Source: Rhizaria sp. SCN 62-66
Lineage: Eukaryota > Rhizaria, unplaced
NCBI GenBank assembly: GCA_001724265.1
Contig: MEDY01000283.1
Coordinates: 1-40,659, forward strand
Reading direction: 5' to 3'
DNA length: 40,659 nt
Part shown: positions 21,301-30,834 of the stretch, one piece after another
How positions within the stretch are numbered: the stretch's first letter is position 1
Layout: each line of letters opens with the position of its first letter
Translations under genes and position numbers: made by a program
Notes under the pieces: model-generated
The model's input: only the letters and a program-made list of their open reading frames with translations
The model's database searches: none
Told to the model about the DNA's origin: nothing

Positions 21301-22366
21301 CGTCAGACAACAAGCGATGCGACGTGGCGGCGTCTTGTTCTGCGCGCTCCAAACGCTCTGAGCGCTCTGCGCGGGCTGCCGCCACCGTCGTGTATCGGTC
21401 AGGCCGCGCCTCGCCCTCCCCTTCCAGGCCTTCACCAAACTCGTCCTCGGGCTGCTCACTCGCTGCCCCAGTCCGCTGCAGCCACTGCCACTGGCGCTGC
21501 CGCCGCCCGGTCCGGCTGTGCTGGCCGACTTGCGGCGCGCGCTCCTCCGGCGTGGCGCGCGGCGGCCGCGGCCAGTGGAGCGCACACACGTGCTGCAGCA
21601 GCAGCGCGCGGCGCCGCACGCGGGCCGCGGACTGCAGCGACTTGAGGCTCGGCCGCGGGGGCAGAGCGGGCGGCGCCGCAGACCGTGCTGTCGCTGTCTG
21701 AGAACGGGACGCTTGGTCGTCTTCTGTAGCGCTGTCCGCGTTAATGCTGCTCACGCTCTCGCCCCACTGCATCGCGAGAACGTCGGTCTGGAGGCCCGCA
21801 GAGCGCAGGAAGCCCGCGACGGCGGCCGCCTCGGCGCTAGCCTCCGCGCGCAGCCCGTGGTCGACGACGGCGGCCCTTACACTGGCTAAGGGTACGCAGC
21901 TGTGCGCCCATTCGTGGAGGAGCAGAGCCAGGGCGAGGGAGTCTGCGCCACCAGAGACTGCGGCGACGATCAGTGGTGGAATGTTGCTGTTGCTGTTGTT
22001 GCGTCCAGCGTCACTGGTGTTCGAATCGTAGGAAAACAGCGCAGTAAGAGCCTGCGCAAACTCTTGCGGAGTAATTGGGGCGGCTGCCTGCAGCGTAGCT
22101 GACGGCACTAACAGCGGCGCGGTTTCACGCTCAGCGGCAGCGGTTACAGTGTGGGCTGCACGCGTCGAGTGAGAGTACACCTGGCACGGCAGTTGGCGCA
22201 GGGAGGGAGGCGAGGACGCAAGACAGCGGAATGACGCACCCAGAGAGCTGGATAGCACTCCGCGCCTGTTAATTCTAGTGGAGGGGTCCGTCAAACTGCG
22301 TGGTGCACTCAGAGTGACGATGGAGCGCGTTGCGAGGCGACGCGCCACAGCAGAGACGCGCAGCAT
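18353..22366 (-). CDS. tilS: tRNA(Ile)-lysidine synthase, very long, predicted organellar
   Basis: TilS uses ATP to attach lysine to C34 of the AUA-reading tRNA-Ile in bacteria and organelles. The start at 22366 gives MLRVSAVARRLATRSIVTL, an Arg/Ser-rich, acid-poor presequence typical of mitochondrial import. PP-loop SGGADS is at 138-143, VDHGLR at 168-173 and an AARVRRRALL helix near 250. After about 350 residues of low-complexity insertion come LGHHSGDAVETTLMRLLRGS (about 624-643), RPLLGFSKERL, and DPSNANLAFDRVRARLALFP (about 830). All TilS signature elements are present in order. An in-frame TAG (21181-21179) lies inside the insertion. It is either the 3' end of a 75-nt intron (21253-21179; GTGAGT donor, CCCTTTGCGTCCTAG acceptor, phase 0) or a read codon. 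With the intron the product is 1,312 residues, about three times a bacterial TilS. It ends TAA. Confidence 0.9.
21179..21253 (-). other. Candidate 75-nt in-frame intron of tilS
   Basis: GTGAGT donor, a CTGAC branch-like motif and a pyrimidine-rich CCTAG acceptor. Its length is a multiple of three and its only in-frame stop is the terminal TAG. Unspliced, it encodes Asp/Pro-rich sequence like its flanks, so coding status is ambiguous. Confidence 0.55.
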
Positions 22367-22734
22367 CAGGCAGTTGATGCAGCGCTTCACGACTTGGCGC
22401 GATTTTTCAAGCTATAAAGAGGCAATGAAAACATGACAGACAAATAATAGTTAACAAGCAAATGGACGTCTAAATCTGCCCCCAACAGCCGTTAATATCC
22501 ACGAATTGTTCGAGTTGGCGATAATTATCTTTTCTGATGGAGTGTTGAGGTGTGAGCCCGCCTCTTGCGAGTCCACTTCCACATTGTGTGTCACCTCACA
22601 CCATCCGTAAATATCGATATAACAACAACCTTAAGTTGTATATTTATCGCGAAATCTTGAATCCATTTTTCAATTTTAATCTAACTTTGATTGCCATTCC
22701 CCACACTCATTTTTATCTCCCCCAGTGGGGACTC
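22367..22734. promoter_or_regulatory. Divergent promoter between tilS and the MCM9-like gene
   Basis: An AT-rich stretch of 368 bp separates the two ATGs. The MCM9-side leader may contain an intron (about 22552-22725, GTGAGC donor, TTTTATCTCCCCCAG acceptor) ending 9 nt before the ATG. No TATA box or other core element can be assigned with confidence. Confidence 0.45.
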
Positions 22735-25700
22735 ATGAGCTTCGCGCCACCTCACGGTCCCGGCGCAGGCCGCGGCGGCACCCCAGCGCCCCCACACCCC
22801 GGCCCGGGAGCACTTTACGGCGGAACACCGCGCGCCACGGCCCCCGTGCCCGTCTATATCCAGCCGCAGTCTTCACAGCAGCCCTACGGCCCGCAGCAGC
22901 GGCCGAGTCTGCATCAAACCCAGTCCCAGCACTCCCAACAGCAGCAGACTTCCTCTTCGTCGTCTTCGTCACACTCGCTGTCGCAGTCTCAGTCCCAGTC
23001 ACAGTCGTATTCGCAGTATGGATACTCCCAGCAGCCACATGTGCCCCAGTCCCCGCATCAATTTCAGCACCAGCACCCTGCACAGTCGCCGATGCAGCAG
23101 CTGCCCACACCAATGAAGCAGTCGCCGCTGCAAACGCCACTGCAGACGCCGCTGCAGACGCCACTACACTCGCAACGGCTGCCCTACGTGCAGACGCACT
23201 CGTCCGCTGCGCCGCAGCTCTCGCAGCAGCAGCCGCCACCGCCGCCGTCTCAGCGCCAGCGGGACCAGCACTCGTGGTCGCCATCCCTCTCGCAGCGGTC
23301 GCAGTCGCAGAGCTACGCACACGCGTCGCCGTACGGCAGTAGTGCAGGCGTAGTTATCAGTGATGACGACTACAATGACTACAGTCTTAACTCTAACAAC
23401 GATGCAGGTTCCAGTAGCGGCGGCGTGAATCCTTTCGCTCGCGTGCACACCCGCAACCCCCCTGCGCCGCCCTGTCCCCAGCCCCTCCCCAGCAGCAGCA
23501 GCAGCGGCGGCCCTTCGCATAACACTGCACCGACAGCAGCAGCAGCAGCAGCGCCGGCGGCGGCGAGTAGCGCGCCCCTGTTTGTGCCGTCCCCGCTGCT
23601 GTCGAGCTACACCGCGCCCTTCGCGCCGCCGCTGGGCTCCGTCCCCGCGCAGGCCCGCGCGCAGCTGGGCCCGCCGACCGCGCCCGGGTACGTCGCGCGC
23701 CTCAACGAACTGCTCTTCGCCACGGCGCCGCCCGCCGCGGCGGCCCCGCCTCCCGCCGCGGCCATATTGCGCCACGCCGAGGTGACCGTGGGCTCGTTCC
23801 AGCAGTTCTTCGCGGCCTACCTCGTCGCGCACCAGCCCGCGACGCTGCGCGCGCTGCTGCTGGCGCCGGAGCCGCTGCAGTACCACCGCCTGCCGGTCTC
23901 GGTGGCGCAGCTCTGGGCCGTACATCCGCCCGCGGCGCGCGTGCTGTTGGACCACGCCGCCGCGCTGCTGCCCAAGGTGCTTGGCGACGCGGGCTTCGAG
24001 GCGCAGCAGGTCTTCCGCGAGATCCTCAATGCCGAGCACGAGCGCGAGTGGGAGCTCGCCGTGCTTAAGCTCCAACAAACGCACCATCAACAGCAACAAA
24101 GGCAACACGAACAACAAAAGCAACGGGATGGCTTCGGGTTTGCCGCTCCGGACTTTCCTGCCTTTGCCGGGGCCTCGCTCGTGCTGCCGCCGCGGCCGCA
24201 GCTCATCACGTCGACGGACCTCAAGGTGTACCTGTCGCCCGCGCTGTACGCCGTGCCACCGCTGTACCCCTACTTCCGCCCGCTTTTCTCCTCCCTGCGC
24301 GCGCGCGACCGCGACCGGCTGGTGGTCACGCGCGGCGTTGTCACGCGCGTGGAACCCGTGTCGGCGATCGAGGGCGTGCGCGTGTACCGCTGCGACCTCT
24401 GCGGGTACCGCTTCAATGTGGAGCCGCGCATCGACCACGGCGCGTCGCCGCCCATGCCCAGCATCTGCCCCTCGCGCGTCGCCGCGCAGGGCGACCTCAC
24501 CGGCGCCATCACGGCCGCCGCGGCCGCGCGCGGCGCCGGCGCGGACGACGACGACCTGCTCGCGGCCGCCGAGGGATACGTTTATCCCGCCGCCCCGCAG
24601 TCTCAGCCGCAGTGGGGGCGAGGCGGGAAGAGCCGCGGCCGGCAGCGCGGCGGCTCCGGCGCGGGCGGCGGTGGTGCGGACGCGCCGAAGCTGTGCAGCT
24701 CGCGCATCTTCTCCGTCGATGAGAGCTCGCCCGTGTACAAGCGCGACTTCCAGCGCGTGCGGCTGCAGGAGCTGCCCGTCTTCAACAACAACGGCGGCGG
24801 TGGCGGCGGCAGCGGCGACGGAGACGGTGACAGCGGCGGCGGCGGCGGCGGCGGGCGCGTGCTGCCGCGGTCCATGGTGATGATCCTGCAGGACGAGCTT
24901 GTGGGCACGGTGCGCGCGGGCCAGCGCGTGGCCGCCACCGCGCTCGCACTGCGGCAGTGGGATACGCTAGTCCCGCAGCAGCGCACCGACATGGCTTTCG
25001 TGCTGCTGGCCAACCACGTCGAGGTGCTCGACGCCGACGCCGCGGCGCCCTCGGTGACGCGAGCCCAGCGAGCGCGCGTGCGTGAGCTCTGCGTGACGCA
25101 TCGCTACAGCCCTATGCAGCTGCGCGCGCGGCTTATCGCGTCCGTGTGCCCGCAGCTCTGGGGGCTCGCCGTCGAGAAGCTGGCCACGCTGCTCACGGTC
25201 ATCGGCGGCGTCGAGCGCGACGACTCGCTGCCGAGCAACAACAACAACAGCGGCAACAGCGCGCACATGAACAGCCTCACGCACGACGGTGGCGCAGGCT
25301 CCCAGTCCGCCGGCTCCGGCTCGGGGTTCCGCGTGCGCGGACAAAGCCACCTGCTGCTGATCGGGCCGCCGTCGATGGGCAAGTCGCAGCTGATGCGCTT
25401 CGCGGCGCGCCTGGCCCCGCGCGCCGTCACCACCACGGGCACCGGCTCCACGGCTGCGGGGCTCACCGCGAGCGTGAGCATGTCCGCCGACGCGGGCGTG
25501 GAGCCGGGCGCGCTGGTGGTCGCCAGCGGCGGGCTGTGCTGCATCGACGAGTTCGGCACCGTGCGCAAAAGCGAGCGCGCGGCGCTGCTCGAGGCCATGG
25601 AGCAGCAAACCGTCTCCATCACCAAGGGCGGCGTGAGCGTGCTGCTGGACGCCAAGACCACGGTCCTGGCGACTCAGAACCCGCGCGCGGCGGACGGCAG

Positions 25701-28700
25701 CTGCAGCTATGACGCGGGGGCCGACATGACCACCAACACCGGCATCGAGCCTCCGCTGCTGTCGCGCTTCGACCTCATCGCCATCATGGGCGACCTGTCG
25801 GGTAAGGACTGGGATGCCCGCGTGACGCGGCATCTGCTCGACTCGCTGCCCAGGCCTGCTGTTGAGGACGTCGAGGCCGCGGCCGCGCACGTTAGCGCTG
25901 CCATCACGCGCGCGCACGCCGCCAGCGCTGCGAACAATGACTTCAGTGACGGTGCCGCTGCTTCTGCGATGGCCGGCTCTCCGATATCTCCGGGGCCGCA
26001 CCGCTACAACAACAATACCATGAACAACGGCGGATTCACAACCCCACAGCAAAGCAGCCACAGCCACACGTCGTCTGCGTCCAACAGCGCACTTGCCAGC
26101 TTTCGCACGCCTGGTGGCTTCACGAGCCCGACGGCGGCCGCTACCGGCGCTGGTGCAGCGCCGCGGGTGGAGACGGTCGAGGAGGCGCACCTCGCGGACC
26201 TGATGTCGGAGCTGGCCCTTGCGCGCAACAGCAGTGCCCGCCCTGGCGGCAGCGTCGGCGTCGGCGGCGCGCGCGCAGGCCCGCTCTTGCCCGTATCAGC
26301 GGCGAACGCCCACGCCCTCGGCCTCGGCTCCGGGCAGTTCGGTCCATTCTCGCCGCAGCCCGGCCAGCGCGCCGCAGTGTCGCCCGCGTCGTCGCTGTCG
26401 CGCGCGTCCGCCAGCGCGCGCTCGAGCCCCGCTTTGCTCTCGCCGGGCGCGAGCTCGCTATCGCTTGCCGTTCCCTCTGCAGTCGCTGGCGGCGTGGACC
26501 CGAGTCTGGCCCTGCGCGGCGGCGCGGTAGTCGCCGTCGCGGCGTCGCACCGCATCGTCAACCCGGGCCGCGAGGGCGAAGCCGCCTTCGATAGCGCAAG
26601 TCAGAACAGCGATAGCCCGCCTGTGCACGGCGGCGTCAACAGGACGCCGGTCGCGGGCATGCGCACGCCTGTTGGCGCTGGCGGCCTTAACGCGGGCGCT
26701 CACCCCGGTTCTTTCAACCAGCAGCGAAGCGGCGGCGCTGCAGTGACACCATCCTCCGCGACGCAACCACACTCGCGCTTCAACCCGCCTACATCGCAGC
26801 ATCAGACGCAACAATCGCCGTTGCCCGGTGCCGATGTGAGACGCGATCGCGAGCCGCGGTATCTCGTGGAGCCCGCGCAGCTGTCGTTCAACATGCTGCG
26901 GTCATACCTGCACTACGTGCGCACTCACCTGCGCCCCACGATCTCCAAGTGGGCGTACGAGGTCCTCACACGCTACTTCCGTCTGCGGCGCGAGCGCGCG
27001 CGGTTCCAGGCGCCCGCGGCGATGTCGTTCGTGACAGTGCGGCTGCTCGAGGCGCTGCTGCGGCTGACTCAGGCGCACGCGCGGCTGCTGGGCAGCGCCG
27101 AGGCGCGGCTCGTCGACGCCGTGAGCGTTGTCCTGCTGATGGAGCACCTGCAGGCGGGGCAGGAGCACGGCGGCCACGTCGCCGGCGGCGGGCTCGACCC
27201 GCAGTACCTCGCGCTGCGGCCGCCGCGGGCGCCGCGCTCGCCCGCGCCGTCACCCGGGCAGTCGCAGCTCCAGTCGGTGCATCCGCTGTCACAGCAGGGG
27301 TGGCGCGCGGTCACTCGCGCGGGGTCGGTGGCCATGCTCGCGCGCACTCAGTCGCACATCGACAGCAACAGTGCCGCTGGCACCGCGCGTGATGACTACG
27401 CGTCTGACGAGTCGGTCGGCCCTCCCCCCGTGCCCGCGCGCTCGCTTTGCCCGCCCGCGCCCAACGGCCTGGCCTGGGACCCAGACGCGGCCTACCTCCG
27501 CGACGAGGCGACCGTGCTTGCGATGCTCGGCCTGGACCCCGCCGCGGTGCCCGTACGCGAGCGCCTGCCGCTCTACCCGACGGACCCGCGCTGCCCGCCG
27601 CACCGCGAGCCGGGCGCCGCGGCCGCGTTCGCCGCCGCACTGCATGGCGCCGGCGCAGACGGCGCACCCGCGCTGCAGCAGTCGGCCGCGCTCATGGGCG
27701 TGTCGGCCGACGCGCGGCACGCGCGCACCGCGCTCACGGTTGCTGCGACTGCGGCGGCCGCGTCGTCGGCGGCCGCGGCGCAGGAGCGCGCCCGCGCCGC
27801 GCGCGCGCTCGAGGACCGCGTGGAGGGCGAGGCGTGGTCCGCGCTGCTGGCGCGCGTCGAGGCCGCGGAGAGGGCCGAGGAACTGTCGTGGCGCGCGCAG
27901 AGGCACGCGGACGCGCTCGCTGCGACTGAAAACGACGACTTGAGCGACGCACGTTCTGGCTCTAGCTCTAGCGTGAACAAACCTGGTGCGAGTGCGGCTG
28001 CGAGTACTGCTGCCGCCAAGGGTATTGGAGGCGTGTTTGTGGCGGCAGCGTCGACGTCATCTTCTGTAGCTGTAACTGCTTTGCCACGGGCTGCTCCGTT
28101 TAATACGATGCAACACAACACCCGAAATGATAACATGACCAGCATTAACACGGAGACCGTGGGCATGAATGCAGCACGCACAAATACTGACGCTGCGACG
28201 AGCAGTACGAGTGTTGCCAGCGCTAACCCCTGGGGGAATAGCGCAAGTTTCAGTCGTAATCCTGCTGAGCGAAATGCAAATGTGCATGCGTCCGCAGCTG
28301 CCCCTGGTGCACACGCCGCTGCGGGCGCGAACCGCCCGCTCGCTATGATCCCTGGCTTCGGCGGGGGCGACGCAGCTGGCTCTGCCTCGGCCGCTTCGGA
28401 CTCTGCGTCCACGAGCGCAGGCGCAAGTGTGAGTGTTGGTGGCAGTGTCGCTCGTATCGTAGCGGGTGATGCAGACTCTGTCATTGGTGCTAACGCATCG
28501 AGTCACGATGCAGCGCGATCAACCACTGCATCAGCTGCACAAGTGCCGCCTTACGCTGATGCCACGAGCGCTCAGGCGACTGCAAGCCGCGCCAATGTGA
28601 CTTTTAGCCAGTGGAACCCTGCGCCGTCGGCCCCTGTTTTCGCCCCATCGCAACAACAACAGCAACTTCACCGGCAGTCGGACTCGGCCGACGCGCTGTC

Positions 28701-30429
28701 ACCGCAGTCGTCGCAGCCGTTGTCTGACGACGCGGCTGTTGCTCGCGGTCGCAAGGCGCGTGTACTTTCTGATGACGACGATGAGGCCAAGGAGACCCAC
28801 AGCGCTCTGCTCAGCAAGAGCACTGCGAAGCATAAGAAAGCTCCACAGCGCGACGACAGCAGCAGCGAGAGTAGTGATTGTATTGTTGACGACGACGACG
28901 ATCAAGACGACAGCGACGACGATGTAGATGACGGTCTCAGCGACTTCAAGCGTGAACAGCGGCGGAAGCGTGATAAGAAGAGCAAGCGCAACAAAAAAGA
29001 CGAACGCAGAAAGGCCAAGAAGGAGAAGAAACACACTGATAAGCGTTCCGACAAAAAGGCCAGTAAGAAGGACAAAACGGACAAGAAGGACAAGAAGACG
29101 GACGTAACAGCCGACTCTTCCGCATCAGCCACCGCGGCCCCTGCCGCTTCTCACTCGCCGTCGGCGCTGCGCAATGCGTCCGCGGCAGTTTGGATTACCC
29201 GCAGCTCCAGTGCCGTCCCCGGCCTCAGTGATCCCGCTTCCTCCGCCGCCGCGGCTGCCGCCAGTGCTCTTGCCGTCAACCCTGCGCCCGCGCCGCCGCG
29301 GCCTGTGGCGGTGCCGGCGTACGCGCCGCAGTTCTCGGCCGTGACCGCGCGCGACCAGGCCCGCCATGCGCGCGCGAGCGCCTTGAGCGGCGTCGCACTG
29401 CCCGAAGCGTATCCACAGACGCACGCCGCCGCGCGCGAGCGCCTCAGCGCGTCCACGGCGTCCACGGCGTCCGCCGCGTTCGACGCTGCGGGCGGCGACG
29501 GCGACAGCGCTGCTGCCGGCGCCGACGACTGGAGCGGCGGTCAGCTGCCGCTGACGCAGTACGTTGCGTCCCACTCGGCCACGCCGCGCCACACGCCGCA
29601 GCGCCAGCAACAGCAACGTGAACCGCAGCACGCGTGGATGCCGCGCGCCCCCGGCCGGAGCCCCACCGCATCCAACGGCGGCGCGACCGCTGGCGCTGCT
29701 GCTGCTGCTGTCACCAGTGCGTCAATCTGGACGGCAGGGGCGGTCACAGAAGACGGCCCGCGGATCACTACTCCCAGCCGACCGCGACCGCCTGTGCCAT
29801 CAATGCTGCCTGAAGGCGACCGCGACTTGACCACATCATTAGCCTTAGCGGCCGCGAATGTAGTTGGGCAGTTGGCCGACAGTGAGAGATTGTCTGGGTC
29901 TGCAACGAAACGCGCTCGCTTAGCGTCAGGTCGTATTGCCAATCCCAACAGTGATAGCTATTGCCAGGAGAGCGAGGGCAGCGTTGCTTGTCTCACGACG
30001 GCCACGGACGCCGCGACCGCAGTTGTGGGCAGCTCTGTCGTTCAAAGTAACAGCAGTGCGATAAGTAGAGGTCACGGGGGATCCCAGTGGCAGTTTGGCG
30101 AGAGCCTTCACGGCTACGGTGCTTTGCTTAGTGGGAGTCACAGTAACAACTCTACCGCTGGTATTGACCGCAACGTAGACTCGACGCATAGCAGCCAGTC
30201 TAGTCATGGAACCAGTCAATCAGAGCAACGTGGCGCCGCAACTGCTCTTTCGCATCCTGCAACGACGTCAGCTGCGACCAATAATGCTGTTGTACAAGTT
30301 AGAGGCACAACGACTGCGCTACCACACGGGAATCAGGTGAGTAGAAGCAACAACCATAGCAGCAGGGGCGGGAGCAGTGGTGACCTCGATATATTTGCGC
30401 CACCAAAGCATCTTGCACCACGCAAGTGA
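22735..30429 (+). CDS. MCM9: MCM9-like AAA+ DNA helicase, giant form
   Basis: The ATG at 22735 follows an AT-rich leader; 2,564 residues, ending TGA, with no intron needed. Residues 1-340 are Gln/Ser/Pro/Ala-rich. The MCM N-terminal domain starts near 355; the OB fold has a zinc site of C553 and C556, then C578 and C654, the last pair split by about 75 inserted residues. The AAA+ core has Walker A GPPSMGKSQ (K883), Walker B CCIDEF (D938, E939), LATQNP and arginine finger PLLSRFDL (R1011). After a Ser/Gly-rich insert, residues about 1380-1480 carry a C-terminal MCM helical region with TVRLLEALLRLTQAHARL, as in MCM9. GALV, CCIDEF, EAMEQQTVS and DWD after the arginine finger also favour MCM9 over MCM2-7. 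MCM9 acts with MCM8 in homologous recombination and repair. The remaining 1,000 residues are disordered, with a Lys/Arg/Asp-rich block (about 2070-2125) that may be a nuclear signal. GC3 is very high through the core and falls after about 27950. Confidence 0.88.
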   Translation: MSFAPPHGPGAGRGGTPAPPHPGPGALYGGTPRATAPVPVYIQPQSSQQPYGPQQRPSLHQTQSQHSQQQQTSSSSSSSHSLSQSQSQSQSYSQYGYSQQPHVPQSPHQFQHQHPAQSPMQQLPTPMKQSPLQTPLQTPLQTPLHSQRLPYVQTHSSAAPQLSQQQPPPPPSQRQRDQHSWSPSLSQRSQSQSYAHASPYGSSAGVVISDDDYNDYSLNSNNDAGSSSGGVNPFARVHTRNPPAPPCPQPLPSSSSSGGPSHNTAPTAAAAAAPAAASSAPLFVPSPLLSSYTAPFAPPLGSVPAQARAQLGPPTAPGYVARLNELLFATAPPAAAAPPPAAAILRHAEVTVGSFQQFFAAYLVAHQPATLRALLLAPEPLQYHRLPVSVAQLWAVHPPAARVLLDHAAALLPKVLGDAGFEAQQVFREILNAEHEREWELAVLKLQQTHHQQQQRQHEQQKQRDGFGFAAPDFPAFAGASLVLPPRPQLITSTDLKVYLSPALYAVPPLYPYFRPLFSSLRARDRDRLVVTRGVVTRVEPVSAIEGVRVYRCDLCGYRFNVEPRIDHGASPPMPSICPSRVAAQGDLTGAITAAAAARGAGADDDDLLAAAEGYVYPAAPQSQPQWGRGGKSRGRQRGGSGAGGGGADAPKLCSSRIFSVDESSPVYKRDFQRVRLQELPVFNNNGGGGGGSGDGDGDSGGGGGGGRVLPRSMVMILQDELVGTVRAGQRVAATALALRQWDTLVPQQRTDMAFVLLANHVEVLDADAAAPSVTRAQRARVRELCVTHRYSPMQLRARLIASVCPQLWGLAVEKLATLLTVIGGVERDDSLPSNNNNSGNSAHMNSLTHDGGAGSQSAGSGSGFRVRGQSHLLLIGPPSMGKSQLMRFAARLAPRAVTTTGTGSTAAGLTASVSMSADAGVEPGALVVASGGLCCIDEFGTVRKSERAALLEAMEQQTVSITKGGVSVLLDAKTTVLATQNPRAADGSCSYDAGADMTTNTGIEPPLLSRFDLIAIMGDLSGKDWDARVTRHLLDSLPRPAVEDVEAAAAHVSAAITRAHAASAANNDFSDGAAASAMAGSPISPGPHRYNNNTMNNGGFTTPQQSSHSHTSSASNSALASFRTPGGFTSPTAAATGAGAAPRVETVEEAHLADLMSELALARNSSARPGGSVGVGGARAGPLLPVSAANAHALGLGSGQFGPFSPQPGQRAAVSPASSLSRASASARSSPALLSPGASSLSLAVPSAVAGGVDPSLALRGGAVVAVAASHRIVNPGREGEAAFDSASQNSDSPPVHGGVNRTPVAGMRTPVGAGGLNAGAHPGSFNQQRSGGAAVTPSSATQPHSRFNPPTSQHQTQQSPLPGADVRRDREPRYLVEPAQLSFNMLRSYLHYVRTHLRPTISKWAYEVLTRYFRLRRERARFQAPAAMSFVTVRLLEALLRLTQAHARLLGSAEARLVDAVSVVLLMEHLQAGQEHGGHVAGGGLDPQYLALRPPRAPRSPAPSPGQSQLQSVHPLSQQGWRAVTRAGSVAMLARTQSHIDSNSAAGTARDDYASDESVGPPPVPARSLCPPAPNGLAWDPDAAYLRDEATVLAMLGLDPAAVPVRERLPLYPTDPRCPPHREPGAAAAFAAALHGAGADGAPALQQSAALMGVSADARHARTALTVAATAAAASSAAAAQERARAARALEDRVEGEAWSALLARVEAAERAEELSWRAQRHADALAATENDDLSDARSGSSSSVNKPGASAAASTAAAKGIGGVFVAAASTSSSVAVTALPRAAPFNTMQHNTRNDNMTSINTETVGMNAARTNTDAATSSTSVASANPWGNSASFSRNPAERNANVHASAAAPGAHAAAGANRPLAMIPGFGGGDAAGSASAASDSASTSAGASVSVGGSVARIVAGDADSVIGANASSHDAARSTTASAAQVPPYADATSAQATASRANVTFSQWNPAPSAPVFAPSQQQQQLHRQSDSADALSPQSSQPLSDDAAVARGRKARVLSDDDDEAKETHSALLSKSTAKHKKAPQRDDSSSESSDCIVDDDDDQDDSDDDVDDGLSDFKREQRRKRDKKSKRNKKDERRKAKKEKKHTDKRSDKKASKKDKTDKKDKKTDVTADSSASATAAPAASHSPSALRNASAAVWITRSSSAVPGLSDPASSAAAAAASALAVNPAPAPPRPVAVPAYAPQFSAVTARDQARHARASALSGVALPEAYPQTHAAARERLSASTASTASAAFDAAGGDGDSAAAGADDWSGGQLPLTQYVASHSATPRHTPQRQQQQREPQHAWMPRAPGRSPTASNGGATAGAAAAAVTSASIWTAGAVTEDGPRITTPSRPRPPVPSMLPEGDRDLTTSLALAAANVVGQLADSERLSGSATKRARLASGRIANPNSDSYCQESEGSVACLTTATDAATAVVGSSVVQSNSSAISRGHGGSQWQFGESLHGYGALLSGSHSNNSTAGIDRNVDSTHSSQSSHGTSQSEQRGAATALSHPATTSAATNNAVVQVRGTTTALPHGNQVSRSNNHSSRGGSSGDLDIFAPPKHLAPRK

Positions 30430-30834
30430 GTCATTGAAGCTTTTTCATCAACGCAGCTTCGATCAACAGGCCGAATCATTGCATATTTAAATCTGAGTAA
30501 CTTTATTTAGGAATTAGAGCGTGGAAATACATGATTTATTAAGCGTTTGGAAGCGTCTTCGAGATGATTAGGGCTCCGAGATATCAGTGCCATCCAATTC
30601 GAAGCTGCCTACAGAGTATTCATGATGATTCAGAGTCTACACGTGCCCGTGATACTTTGTTCAACTGAATGATGGTCGTAGTGAGCAGTTGTCCTCCCTT
30701 ATGGTTATGAAGCATTTGACAAGTCTGGCATTGTGACGCACTGAAGAACAGAGAGTCATTAATATCATCCTCGAGCATTTTTGTTGGCCTCGGAATTGAG
30801 TTAATTATCGCGGAGTTGAGTGACGAGTTGTATC
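30430..30834. other. Region between convergent genes
   Basis: AT-rich sequence between the stops of the MCM9-like gene and the receptor-kinase; it should hold both 3' UTRs. No gene or repeat seen. Confidence 0.6.

Noticed and set aside
22552-22734. Extending the MCM9-like protein upstream to 22552
   Set aside because: That start is GTG and the 61 added codons are AT-rich and unlike the protein. The ATG at 22735 follows a likely acceptor site.
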